Origin: Pseudomonadales bacterium
GTDB taxonomy: Bacteria > Pseudomonadota > Gammaproteobacteria > Pseudomonadales > Pseudohongiellaceae
DNA: 64,000 nt
NCBI GenBank assembly: GCA_022819645.1
Contig: JAJEGU010000017.1
Location: 1 to 64,000 of the forward strand
Reading direction: 5' to 3'
The notes under the pieces: generated by a model
What the model was told of the DNA's origin: nothing
What the model saw: the letters and a program-made list of their open reading frames with translations, nothing else
Databases searched by the model: none
Shown: positions 18,018 through 25,417 of the stretch, piece by piece
Layout of the letters: the number at the start of each line of letters is the position of its first letter
Numbering within the stretch: the stretch's first letter is position 1
Made by a program: the position numbers and the translations under genes

Positions 18018-18491
18018 TCAGGCGCGATTCGCCTGGCGCAGGATGCGTTGCTTGTCGATGTTCCATTCCCGTTCCTTGATGCTGTCGCGCCTGTCGTGGT
18101 CCTTTTTGCCCCTGGCGAGTGCGATGCGGCATTTGACGAGATGCTCGCGCCAGTAGAGTTTGGTGCAGACGCAGGTGTAGCCCTTCTGCCGGGTGGCGCC
18201 GAAGAGTTTTGACAATTCCTTTCTGTTGAGCAGCAGCTTGCGGGTGCGGTCCGGGTCCGCCACCACATGGCTGCTCGCGCTTTGCAGCGGCGTGATATGG
18301 CAGCCGAGGAGAAAGGCTTCGCCATCCTTCATCAGCACATAGCTGTCGGTCAACTGGACCTTTTTCGCCCGCAGGCTCTTCACTTCCCAGCCCTGCAGGC
18401 ACAGGCCCGCCTCGAAGCCTTCTTCGATGTAATAGTCGTGGCTCGCTTTCCTGTTGACCACGATTGTGGTATCAGGTGTTTTCTTTTTCAT
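18018..18491 (-). CDS. smpB: SsrA-binding protein SmpB
   Basis: This 157-residue OB-fold protein binds tmRNA and delivers it to stalled ribosomes. Family marks: N-terminal [20 protein letters not shown], '[19 protein letters not shown]', [11 protein letters not shown] and a basic tail ([20 protein letters not shown]) that acts in the mRNA channel. MKKKTPD at 18491 is the right start; the ORF-track extension is noise. It is divergent from an NSS transporter; in many gammaproteobacteria ratA stands there instead. Confidence 0.96.
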   Translation of the reverse strand: MKKKTPDTTIVVNRKASHDYYIEEGFEAGLCLQGWEVKSLRAKKVQLTDSYVLMKDGEAFLLGCHITPLQSASSHVVADPDRTRKLLLNRKELSKLFGATRQKGYTCVCTKLYWREHLVKCRIALARGKKDHDRRDSIKEREWNIDKQRILRQANRA

Positions 18492-18534
18492 GGCCGCCTT
18501 CCGGGAAAGCGCAAATATAACAGGGGAGAGACGA

Positions 18535-19938
18535 ATGGCACACGAAAGGGGGAAATTCTCTTCCCGTCTGGGTTTCATCCTCGCCGCGGCGGGTTCGGCG
18601 GTGGGGCTCGGCAATCTCGTGGCCTTTCCCGTCATGGCCTCCAAGAACGGCGGCGCCGCATTCCTGCTCGTCTATCTGTTTTTCATCGCGGTGATCTGCT
18701 ATCCGGTGATGATGGCCGAAGTCGCCATGGGCCGGAATACCCAGCGTAATCCCGTGGGCGCCTTCCACAAGCTCTCCGGGGGTAGCAGGCTCTGGCACGG
18801 GGTGGGCATGCTGGCCATTCTGACGCCATTCATGATCGCCGTGTTCTATTCGGTGATTACCGTCTGGCTGCTCGTGTACCTGAAAGAACTCGCCACCGGT
18901 GGCCTGACCCTGCTCGCCGATGACGCAAGCTTTGGCGAGATTGCGGCGCGGCCCGCCACGTTCGGCTATCTGGTGTTTCTGCTCGTGCTGGTTTTCCTGA
19001 TCCTGCTTGGCGGCGTCAAGGGTGGAATCGAGCGGCTGGCGCGGGTGCTGATGCCGACCCTGGCGGTGATGCTGCTCGCCCTGACCGTGTTCGTACTGAC
19101 GCTGGATGGCGCCAGTGTGGGCATCTCCTATTATCTGGTGCCGGATTTCAGCCGCATGAATCTGGCGGTGGTCAATGGCGCCCTGGCCCAGGCGTTTTTC
19201 TCGCTTTCCCTGGGTATGGGAATCCTGATCACCTACGGCTCCTATTTCAGCCGGGAAGACAGTATCGCCGGCTCGACCCGCATGGTGGCCATCGCCGATA
19301 CCGGCATCGCCTTTTTCGCCGGACTGCTGATCCTGCCGGCGATTTTCGCCTTTGATCCCAACACCAACACCGATGAGCTTTCCACGAGCAGCGTGGGGCT
19401 GATCTTCAGTTTCCTGCCCAAGATATTCCTGTCCATGGAAGCCGCGGTAGGCTATTTCGGCGCCAGTCTCGCCGCCATCGTGTTCTTCACCCTGGTGTTT
19501 TTCGCCGCGCTGACCTCGCTGGTGTCGATTATCGAGATTCCCATCAGTTGCTGGATCGACGAGTTCAAGGTCAGCCGCCGCAAGGCGATTCTGGCCCAGG
19601 CCGCGTTGATGACGATCTTCACGATACCCGCCACCATGTCCCTGGGCATTTCCGATTTCTTCACCAATTTCACGAGTTATGGTGGAGTGTCCAAATCCTT
19701 TTTCGATCTGGTGTCGGACGTTTTTTACGAAACGATACTGCCGCTGGTGGGTTTTACCGTGTGCATCTTCTGCGCCTGGCGCTGGAAGCTGAGCGGGCTC
19801 GCCGCGGAACTTGAGGTCGGCGACTCGGAATTTCGCGGTTCGCGGCTGCACCGCTATATCGATTTCTCCCTGGGGGCGATCATTCCCGCGGTGCTGCTCG
19901 TGGTATTCTTGAGCACGGTTTACCAGATTTACCTGTAG
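18535..19938 (+). CDS. NSS-family sodium-dependent transporter
   Basis: This 467-residue protein has 11-12 membrane helices. The N-terminal [22 protein letters not shown] is the sodium-site and substrate-site TM1 motif of the neurotransmitter:sodium symporter family (LeuT/SLC6 type, SNF branch). Amino acids or similar small amines are usual substrates. ATG at 18535 has AGGGGAGAGACGA before it. It is only one base from ratA, so they are probably cotranscribed. It appears inserted between smpB and ratA. Confidence 0.88.
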   Translation: MAHERGKFSSRLGFILAAAGSAVGLGNLVAFPVMASKNGGAAFLLVYLFFIAVICYPVMMAEVAMGRNTQRNPVGAFHKLSGGSRLWHGVGMLAILTPFMIAVFYSVITVWLLVYLKELATGGLTLLADDASFGEIAARPATFGYLVFLLVLVFLILLGGVKGGIERLARVLMPTLAVMLLALTVFVLTLDGASVGISYYLVPDFSRMNLAVVNGALAQAFFSLSLGMGILITYGSYFSREDSIAGSTRMVAIADTGIAFFAGLLILPAIFAFDPNTNTDELSTSSVGLIFSFLPKIFLSMEAAVGYFGASLAAIVFFTLVFFAALTSLVSIIEIPISCWIDEFKVSRRKAILAQAALMTIFTIPATMSLGISDFFTNFTSYGGVSKSFFDLVSDVFYETILPLVGFTVCIFCAWRWKLSGLAAELEVGDSEFRGSRLHRYIDFSLGAIIPAVLLVVFLSTVYQIYL

Positions 19939-19939
19939 C

Positions 19940-20374
19940 ATGGTTTCGGTGGAACGCAGCGCCCTGCTGCCGTATTCCCCGCGGCAGATGTTTGATCTGG
20001 TCAACGATATCGAGCGGTATCCCGTGTTTCTGCCCAATTGCCTGTCCGCCAGGGTGCTGGAAAAGAGCGACGGTGAGCTTGTTGGCGAGCTGTGCCTCGG
20101 CAAGGCGGGCATTCGCCAGCGCTTTGTTACCCGGAATCGGCTGCGGCCTCCGGAAGCCATCGAAATGGAACTGGTAGAGGGCGATTTTTCGCATTTCAAC
20201 GCCCAATGGCGATTCGAGGCAATGGGCGGGGATGCCTGCAAGGTGACCCTGGAAATGGACTTTGCCTTCCGCTCGAAACTGGTCCATCTCGCCGCGGCCA
20301 GCCTGTTCCGCGACACCGCCGGTGAAATGGTGGACGCCATGGCGGCCCGGGCCCGGGCGGTGTATGGTCCATGA
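19940..20374 (+). CDS. ratA: RatA-like START/COQ10 protein
   Basis: This 144-residue polyketide-cyclase/START-fold protein contains the family signature 'LVNDIERYPVFLPNC' and 'GELCLGKAGIRQRFVTRN'. RatA of E. coli was described as a ribosome-association toxin, and homologues (COQ10) bind ubiquinone, so the cellular role is open. It overlaps rnfH by ATGA, the usual pair arrangement near smpB. Confidence 0.88.
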   Translation: MVSVERSALLPYSPRQMFDLVNDIERYPVFLPNCLSARVLEKSDGELVGELCLGKAGIRQRFVTRNRLRPPEAIEMELVEGDFSHFNAQWRFEAMGGDACKVTLEMDFAFRSKLVHLAAASLFRDTAGEMVDAMAARARAVYGP

Positions 20375-20682
20375 GCATTGCAACGGCAGATCTTGAGATT
20401 GAAGTCGCATACGGGACACCCACTGCCCAGCGTATCGTCGCCGTGAAAGTTCCCCGGGGAACCACGGCCCGGGAGGCCGTTGCGCAATCCGGCATTGCCG
20501 CCGGGTTTCCCGAGATTGACCTGGAGAACGCCGAGCTCGGAATTTTCTCCCGCAAGCTCGACGGCAAGCGGACCCCCGCCCCGGAAGACTACGAACTCAA
20601 GCCCAGGGACCGGATCGAGATTTATCGTCCCTTGCGGATTACGGCAATGGAAGCCCGCAAACTACGCGCAAATCGGGGCTGA
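20371..20682 (+). CDS. rnfH: RnfH-family protein (RatB)
   Basis: This 103-residue ubiquitin-like beta-grasp protein has the family pattern 'IEVAYGTPTAQRIVAVKVP', 'GIFSRKLDGKRTPAPEDYELKPRDRIEIYRPL' and ends with a short basic tail. It is translationally coupled to ratA (ATGA). Its function is not settled; the name comes from occurrence near rnf genes in some species. Confidence 0.9.
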   Translation: MSIATADLEIEVAYGTPTAQRIVAVKVPRGTTAREAVAQSGIAAGFPEIDLENAELGIFSRKLDGKRTPAPEDYELKPRDRIEIYRPLRITAMEARKLRANRG

Positions 20683-20703
20683 GCTACAATGGACCAGGCC
20701 CAT

Positions 20704-20787
20704 GTCATTCTGCGCGTAGCGAAGCGAAGTCGCGGAATCTCTTTCAGTGACCAACAAACAAGATTCTGCGACTATGCGCGGAATGAC
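20704..20787. repeat. Dispersed GTCATTCTGCGCG repeat, hairpin pair
   Basis: GTCATTCTGCGCGTAGCGAA, continuing GCGAAGTCGCGGAATCTC (20704-20741), is followed by the inverted related arm AGATTCTGCGACTATGCGCG GAATGAC (20761-20787). Together they form a long imperfect hairpin between rnfH and the next gene. Single arms occur at 55120-55158 and 8106-8128. Confidence 0.85.
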
Positions 20788-20805
20788 TGAAAAGGGGAGA
20801 GCGCC

Positions 20806-21081
20806 GTGAATTCCCATCGCGACCAACCGGGATTGCTCCAACGAATCGAGCGCGGCCTGTACGAGTACTACGTCACGCCGCACCGCCGGGCCCTGGCCCG
20901 GGCCGGGCGCGAGGAGGAAGACCTGTTCATGCTGCTTGTCTTCGCCGAATCCATGGGTATTCCCAATCCCGCCGCCTACTACACCATGGAATTGTTGCCC
21001 GTGGTCTATGAACGTTTCCATGAATGGCATCAGCGCATGGGCATGGAGCGCTCGCCACTGGATCATGTAGGTTGCTGTTAA
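20806..21081 (+). CDS. cory-CC-star family small protein
   Basis: This 91-residue protein ends with Cys-Cys directly before the stop (HVGCC), the mark of the small family that accompanies ArsA-like ATPases. The N-terminal part has GLYEYYVTPHRRALARAG and the middle 'MLLVFAESMGIPNPAAYYTMELLP'. GTG start at 20806 with AGGGGAGAGCGCC upstream. It overlaps the ArsA-like gene, so the two are probably made together. The C-terminal cysteines could ligate a metal or be modified; nothing is established here. Confidence 0.75.
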   Translation: MNSHRDQPGLLQRIERGLYEYYVTPHRRALARAGREEEDLFMLLVFAESMGIPNPAAYYTMELLPVVYERFHEWHQRMGMERSPLDHVGCC

Positions 21082-22067
21082 ATCACGCTCGTTCCAGGCA
21101 GGTTCTCTTTTTCGGCGGCAAGGGTGGCGTCGGCAAGACGACCGTGTCGGCGGCGGTCGCCTATGCGCTGGCGAACGAAGGCCGGCGGGTGCTGCTCGTT
21201 TCCACCGATCCGGCCCACAATCTCGGGCATCTTTTTCATCGCGAAATCGGCCCGCGGCCGGTGCGGCTTGCGCCGGGGCTCGACGGGCTCGAGCTCGACC
21301 CGGACGCCACCGTGAATGAGCATGTGGACGAAGTCTCCGGTGCCTTGCAAAGCCTGATGCCGGTGCATCTGCATGGCGAGGTGGACAAGCATGTTTCGCT
21401 GTCCCGGGATGCGCCGGGCATGCAGGAAGCGGCGATTCTGGAAAAGATCGCCGAAGTCGTCGAGCGGGGCGGAAAGGATTACCAGCATGTGATTTTCGAC
21501 ACCGCGCCTTCGGGCCACACTGCCCGGCTGATGGTCCTGCCCGAGGTAATGACGGCCTGGACCGAAGGGCTCATCAAGCGCCGGGAACGCGCCGACCGCT
21601 TCGCCGAGTTCGTGCGGGAACTCGGTTCGGACAAGGCGCTCGGTGAAAACATCGTCGGCGATAAAGACCCGGAAGCCGAAAAGGAAAGCAGAATCCGCGG
21701 CATCCTCAACCGGCGGCGGCTCAAGTTCGCCCGGTTGCGAGATGTGCTGGCGGATGCCGGTACAACCTCTTTTGTCATCGTGCTCGTGGCCGAGCGCCTG
21801 CCGGTCCTGGAAACCATCGAATTGCACGAACAACTCGTCAAGGCGGGGCTGGCGATCAACTGCCTGGTGGTGAACAAGCGCCTGCCGGAGGGCGCCGGGG
21901 AGTTTCTGGAAGAGCGCCGCGGCCAGGAGAGAGTTCACCTGGCGGCGCTGGAAAAGGCGCTGCCGAAAGTTCCCCGGCAGCATCTGGGGCTGGCGGCGAA
22001 AGACGTGACGGGTTTGGACGCTCTGAAGGAGTTTTCCGAGCGCCTGCTTGCCGGCGCAGGCTCCTAG
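21072..22067 (+). CDS. ArsA/GET3-family ATPase
   Basis: This is a single-module P-loop ATPase of about 331 residues. Motifs: FFGGKGGVGKTTVSAAVAYA (deviant Walker A with signature Lys), STDPAHNLGHLF (switch I) and FDTAPSGHTARLM (switch II). Classical ArsA is a duplicated arsenite pump ATPase; this single-module form beside a cory-CC-star protein, without arsB/arsR, is more likely a different member of the family. I prefer a TTG start at 21072, overlapping the previous gene by 10 bases; ATG 21024 is in frame but inside it. The stop TAG lies in the foldback element. Confidence 0.82.
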   Translation: MLLNHARSRQVLFFGGKGGVGKTTVSAAVAYALANEGRRVLLVSTDPAHNLGHLFHREIGPRPVRLAPGLDGLELDPDATVNEHVDEVSGALQSLMPVHLHGEVDKHVSLSRDAPGMQEAAILEKIAEVVERGGKDYQHVIFDTAPSGHTARLMVLPEVMTAWTEGLIKRRERADRFAEFVRELGSDKALGENIVGDKDPEAEKESRIRGILNRRRLKFARLRDVLADAGTTSFVIVLVAERLPVLETIELHEQLVKAGLAINCLVVNKRLPEGAGEFLEERRGQERVHLAALEKALPKVPRQHLGLAAKDVTGLDALKEFSERLLAGAGS

Positions 22068-22230
22068 GAGGCTGCGCCACAGGAATTCGCGAAAGCGAAA
22101 ATTCGCTATCGCCGCGCCCCTGGCCGGTCGATTGAGGCGAATATTGGTGAATATGCAACGAAATCGAGCGGTCAGGGGCGTCGATGAGAGCGGATTTGCA
22201 GCCGTGAATTCCTACGGTGCAGCCTCCTAG
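22064..22230 (+). repeat. 167-bp foldback element, copy B
   Basis: This complete copy begins and ends with CTAG. The outer inverted repeats are CTAGGAGGCTGCGCCACAGG AATTC and its near complement ending CAGCCTCCTAG. The inner arms CGCCCCTGGCCGGTCGAT and ATCGAGCGGTCAGGGGCG flank a loop of about 30 bases. Both convergent neighbours, the ArsA-like gene and kdgK, take their TAG stop from its terminal CTAG. It has no ORF of its own. A half terminus (GGCGCAGGCTCCTAG, 22053-22067) sits before it inside the ArsA-like gene. Confidence 0.92.
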
Positions 22231-23255
22231 CGCTGCACCCTTCCCGAGCCCGAACCTTCCATCAGATGCAGCACTTCGGCGGCGTCCACGCGATTGAAAT
22301 CGCCCGCAATGGAATGTTTCAGGCAACTGGCGGCAACGGCGAAGTCGAGAGATTGCCTGCGGTCGTCGAAAGCGTTCAGTCCGTAAATCAGCCCCGCGGC
22401 AAAACTGTCGCCGCCGCCGACCCGGTCAATGATGTCGCCGATTTCATAGCGGCGCGAGACATGGAATCCGTCCCTGTCGCGCAGGCAGGCGGACCAGCGG
22501 TTCCGATCCGCGCTGAGCGATTCTCGCATGGTGATTGCGATTACCGACATGCGGGGGAACTTTTCCAGCATCCTGGCGGAGAGCAATTCGTATTTGGAGA
22601 GGTCGAGTTCGCCACTGTCCACATCGACATCCACCGAGACTCCGAGGGATTTCTGGCAGTCTTCCTCGTTGGCAATGCCGATGTCCACGAATTGCACGAG
22701 TTCGTTCATGACCTCGGGCGCGGATTTGCCATACTTCCACAGTTTGCCGCGGAAATTGAAATCGCAGGAAACGGCAAGGCCCGCATCCGACGCCGCGGCC
22801 ACCGCTTCCAGGCTGAGTTCGGCGGCCGAAGCGCTCAACGCCGGGGTGATGCCGGTAATGTGCAGCCATTTCGCTCCGGCAAAAATCCGGCGCCAGTCAA
22901 AGTCGCCGGAATTCGCAAGGCAGATTGCGGATCCGGAACGGTCATAAACCACTTTCGAGGCCCGCTGATTGGCGCCGGTTTCAAGAAAGTACACGCCGAC
23001 CCGCTCGCCCGCCCGGCGGATATGGGAAGTATCGACGCCGAACTTGCGCAATTCGCGAATCGCGGCGTCGCCGATGGCATGGTCCGGCAGGGCGCTGACG
23101 AATGCCGCGTCGCAACCGTAGTTCGCCAGGGATACGGCCACATTCGCCTCGCCGCCGCCGAAAGTGGCTTCGAAATGAGGCGATTGCAGTAGGCGCTCAT
23201 GGGAGGGCGATTTCAGCCGCAGCATGATTTCGCCGAAGCAGATGTACTCAGCCAA
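22227..23255 (-). CDS. kdgK: 2-keto-3-deoxygluconate kinase
   Basis: This 342-residue PfkB/ribokinase-fold kinase phosphorylates KDG to [14 protein letters not shown] at the N-terminus, [16 protein letters not shown] (sugar site) and [18 protein letters not shown] (anion hole and catalytic Asp; GGGD rather than GAGD is usual in KdgK) fit well. It is the last gene of the alginate operon, 12 bases after the SDR. KDPG then goes to Eda (10943-11587). Its TAG stop is in the foldback element. Confidence 0.92.
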   Translation of the reverse strand: MAEYICFGEIMLRLKSPSHERLLQSPHFEATFGGGEANVAVSLANYGCDAAFVSALPDHAIGDAAIRELRKFGVDTSHIRRAGERVGVYFLETGANQRASKVVYDRSGSAICLANSGDFDWRRIFAGAKWLHITGITPALSASAAELSLEAVAAASDAGLAVSCDFNFRGKLWKYGKSAPEVMNELVQFVDIGIANEEDCQKSLGVSVDVDVDSGELDLSKYELLSARMLEKFPRMSVIAITMRESLSADRNRWSACLRDRDGFHVSRRYEIGDIIDRVGGGDSFAAGLIYGLNAFDDRRQSLDFAVAASCLKHSIAGDFNRVDAAEVLHLMEGSGSGRVQR

Positions 23256-23267
23256 ACGCAGGAATCC

Positions 23268-24020
23268 TCAGGAAAAATAGAGCCCGCCATTGATGTCGAG
23301 GCTGGCGCCGGTAATGAAGCTTGACTCGGGCGAGGCAAGGTACGCCACCAGATCGGCGACTTCCCGGGCCAGCCCTTCCCGCCGCAAAGGAGTGGCGCCG
23401 GCGACATTGGCGCGGACTTCATCCCGGGTGAACCGGTCGTGAAACGCGGTGCTGATCATGCCGGGGCAAACACAGTTCACCCGGATACCAGCGGGGCCCA
23501 GTTCCTTGGCGAGTCCGCGGGTGAAAGTCATCAAGGCGCCCTTGGATGTTCCATAGGCGATGGCGCCCGGCCCGCCGCCGTCCCGCCCGGCCTGGGAGGA
23601 AAAATTGATGATGGAAGCGCCCTGACCCATGCGGGGCACAACGGCTTTAGCGGTGAGAAAGGCGCTGGTGACATTGAGTTTCATGACACCTTCGAAAAAC
23701 TTCTCGCTCATTTCCAGAAGCGGCTTGCGCGCCACCAGCCCCCCGGTCACATTGACCAGAATGTCGATGGAATCGCCAAACTCGCTTTGGGTTTGTTTGA
23801 GCAGATTGTCCACGTCCCGCTGTCTTGTCGTGTCTGCGCGAACGCTGATGGCGGCGCCGCCAGCCGTCTTGATTGCCTTTAGCGTGTCGGCCCCGTCGGC
23901 TTCGCTGTTGCACCAGGTAAACGCGACCCTGGCGCCTTTTCGCGCCAGGGTCTCCGCAACCGCCCTGCCGATATCGCGCGAGCCGCCGGCGACAATCGCC
24001 ACCTTGTTTTCAATACTCAT
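23268..24020 (-). CDS. SDR oxidoreductase, probable DEH reductase
   Basis: This 250-residue classical SDR has AGGSRDIGRAVAETLA (cofactor loop), 'NVTGGL', NFSSQAG with catalytic Ser, YGTSKGA with Tyr-x-x-x-Lys, and a C-terminal 'ITGASLDINGG'. Between lyase/transporter genes and kdgK, the best inference is reduction of 4-deoxy-L-erythro-5-hexoseulose uronate (DEH) to KDG, as by DehR in alginate users. The cofactor loop has 'TWCNSEADG' after strand 2, so NADPH or NADH preference is unclear. KduD-like activity is the alternative. Confidence 0.82.
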   Translation of the reverse strand: MSIENKVAIVAGGSRDIGRAVAETLARKGARVAFTWCNSEADGADTLKAIKTAGGAAISVRADTTRQRDVDNLLKQTQSEFGDSIDILVNVTGGLVARKPLLEMSEKFFEGVMKLNVTSAFLTAKAVVPRMGQGASIINFSSQAGRDGGGPGAIAYGTSKGALMTFTRGLAKELGPAGIRVNCVCPGMISTAFHDRFTRDEVRANVAGATPLRREGLAREVADLVAYLASPESSFITGASLDINGGLYFS

Positions 24021-24055
24021 TGCAAGTTCCCGATCAAGTCAAAATCAGTCCGAAT

Positions 24056-25366
24056 TCAATTCGGGGTTTCCGCGGCAGCCGTGTCCCTATCCCAGTCGGT
24101 CGTCACCGGTTCGATCCGGCCGCCGAAAATCCATACCGACGCCACCGCCAGCGGAACGAGCAGCGCTCCCAGCAGGAAAAACGGCACGTAGGATTCCTGG
24201 GTCGCTATGGGAACAATCCAGGTCGTGATCAGCACGCCGGCGACCGCGGCGGTGCCGCCGACGCCGGCAAGCGAGCCAACCGACTTGCCGGCGAAAAAAT
24301 CGCTGGGCAGCGTCTGGATATTGCCGATGGCCAACTGGAATCCGAACAGGATCACCGCGATCAGCAATACCGCGGTGAGCGGTGTGGAGGCGAACGCCGT
24401 GGCAATCAGCATGGGCATCATGATGGCGCCGCCCAGGGTGATGGTCAGCTTGCGGGCGCCATTGACCGACCAGCCGGTCCTGAGCAGTTTGCCGGCAAGC
24501 CAGCCACCGAATATCGCGCCCAGCGCCGCGCCGACATAAGGCACCCAGGCGAACAGTCCAATCTGGGCGATGTCGAATCCGAACTGGTCCGCCAGATAGA
24601 TCGGCAACCAGCTCACAAAGAGCCACCATACCGGGTCCAGGAAAAAGCGCGAGGAAATGACCGCCCAGCTTTGCCGGTACTTGAGCATTTCAGCCCATCC
24701 CGGCGCCGCCTGTTCCAGCTCCCCGGCTTCGCCCTCCGTTTCCGGTTTCTGCCCGGAGAGTATGTATTCCTTTTCTTCTTCGGACAGCCAGGGATGACGT
24801 TCCGGTGGCGCCTTGTACACGAGCAGCCAGGGAAGCAGCCAGATGAAACCGAGTGCGCCCACCGCAATAAAGGTTCCCTGCCAGCCGAATTGCAGATAGA
24901 GCAGGGCGATTACCGGCGCGGAAACCACCGCGCCAAGAGAGGCGCCGGAATTGAATATACCCTGGGCCAGGGCGCGCTCCTTGATGGGAAACCATTCGGC
25001 ATTGCTCTTGGTTGCCCCCGGCCAGTTGCCCGCTTCGCTGACGCCGAGCGCCGCCCGCACCAGCCCCAGGGAAAGCACGCCACGGGTTGCGGCGTGCAGC
25101 ATGATGGAAATCGACCAGGCCACGATCGCCAGCACGAATCCCAGCCGGGTTCCGATCATGTCGAAGATCTTGCCGAACAGGGAATGGCCGACGGCGTAAC
25201 CCACCATGAAGAAGGAAACCACCAGGGCGTAGTCGTTGGTGTCCATGCCCAGGTCTTCGGAAATTGCGGGCCACATGATGGCCAGGGCATTCCGGTCGAT
25301 ATAGTTGATCACCGTCGCGATGGCGACCAGGCTGACAACGATCCATCTCAGGTATCCGCGGAACAT
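24056..25366 (-). CDS. MFS transporter, hexuronate (ACS) type
   Basis: This 436-residue inner-membrane carrier has the ACS/ExuT-like N-terminus 'INYIDRNALAIMWPAISEDLG', the TM2-3 loop KIFDMIGTR and the 'GVSEAGNWPGATKSNAEWFP' segment characteristic of hexuronate/phthalate permeases. A hydrophilic central loop follows (about residues 195-220). Placed between a PL17 lyase and the SDR, it most likely imports unsaturated uronate monomer or DEH from the periplasm with protons. Confidence 0.87.
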   Translation of the reverse strand: MFRGYLRWIVVSLVAIATVINYIDRNALAIMWPAISEDLGMDTNDYALVVSFFMVGYAVGHSLFGKIFDMIGTRLGFVLAIVAWSISIMLHAATRGVLSLGLVRAALGVSEAGNWPGATKSNAEWFPIKERALAQGIFNSGASLGAVVSAPVIALLYLQFGWQGTFIAVGALGFIWLLPWLLVYKAPPERHPWLSEEEKEYILSGQKPETEGEAGELEQAAPGWAEMLKYRQSWAVISSRFFLDPVWWLFVSWLPIYLADQFGFDIAQIGLFAWVPYVGAALGAIFGGWLAGKLLRTGWSVNGARKLTITLGGAIMMPMLIATAFASTPLTAVLLIAVILFGFQLAIGNIQTLPSDFFAGKSVGSLAGVGGTAAVAGVLITTWIVPIATQESYVPFFLLGALLVPLAVASVWIFGGRIEPVTTDWDRDTAAAETPN

Positions 25367-25417
25367 TCTTCTCTCACTCCAGACATTGGCGCAGCCTGTT
25401 TATTTCGGGTAAGCCCT

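Noticed and set aside
18472-20487. 671-residue minus ORF opposite NSS, ratA and rnfH
   Set aside because: Covers three well-supported genes in antisense and has Gln/His/Gly-rich shadow composition.
21072-22067. Arsenite efflux ATPase ArsA
   Set aside because: Single module instead of the duplicated form, and no arsB, arsC, arsD or arsR nearby; only the family name is kept.
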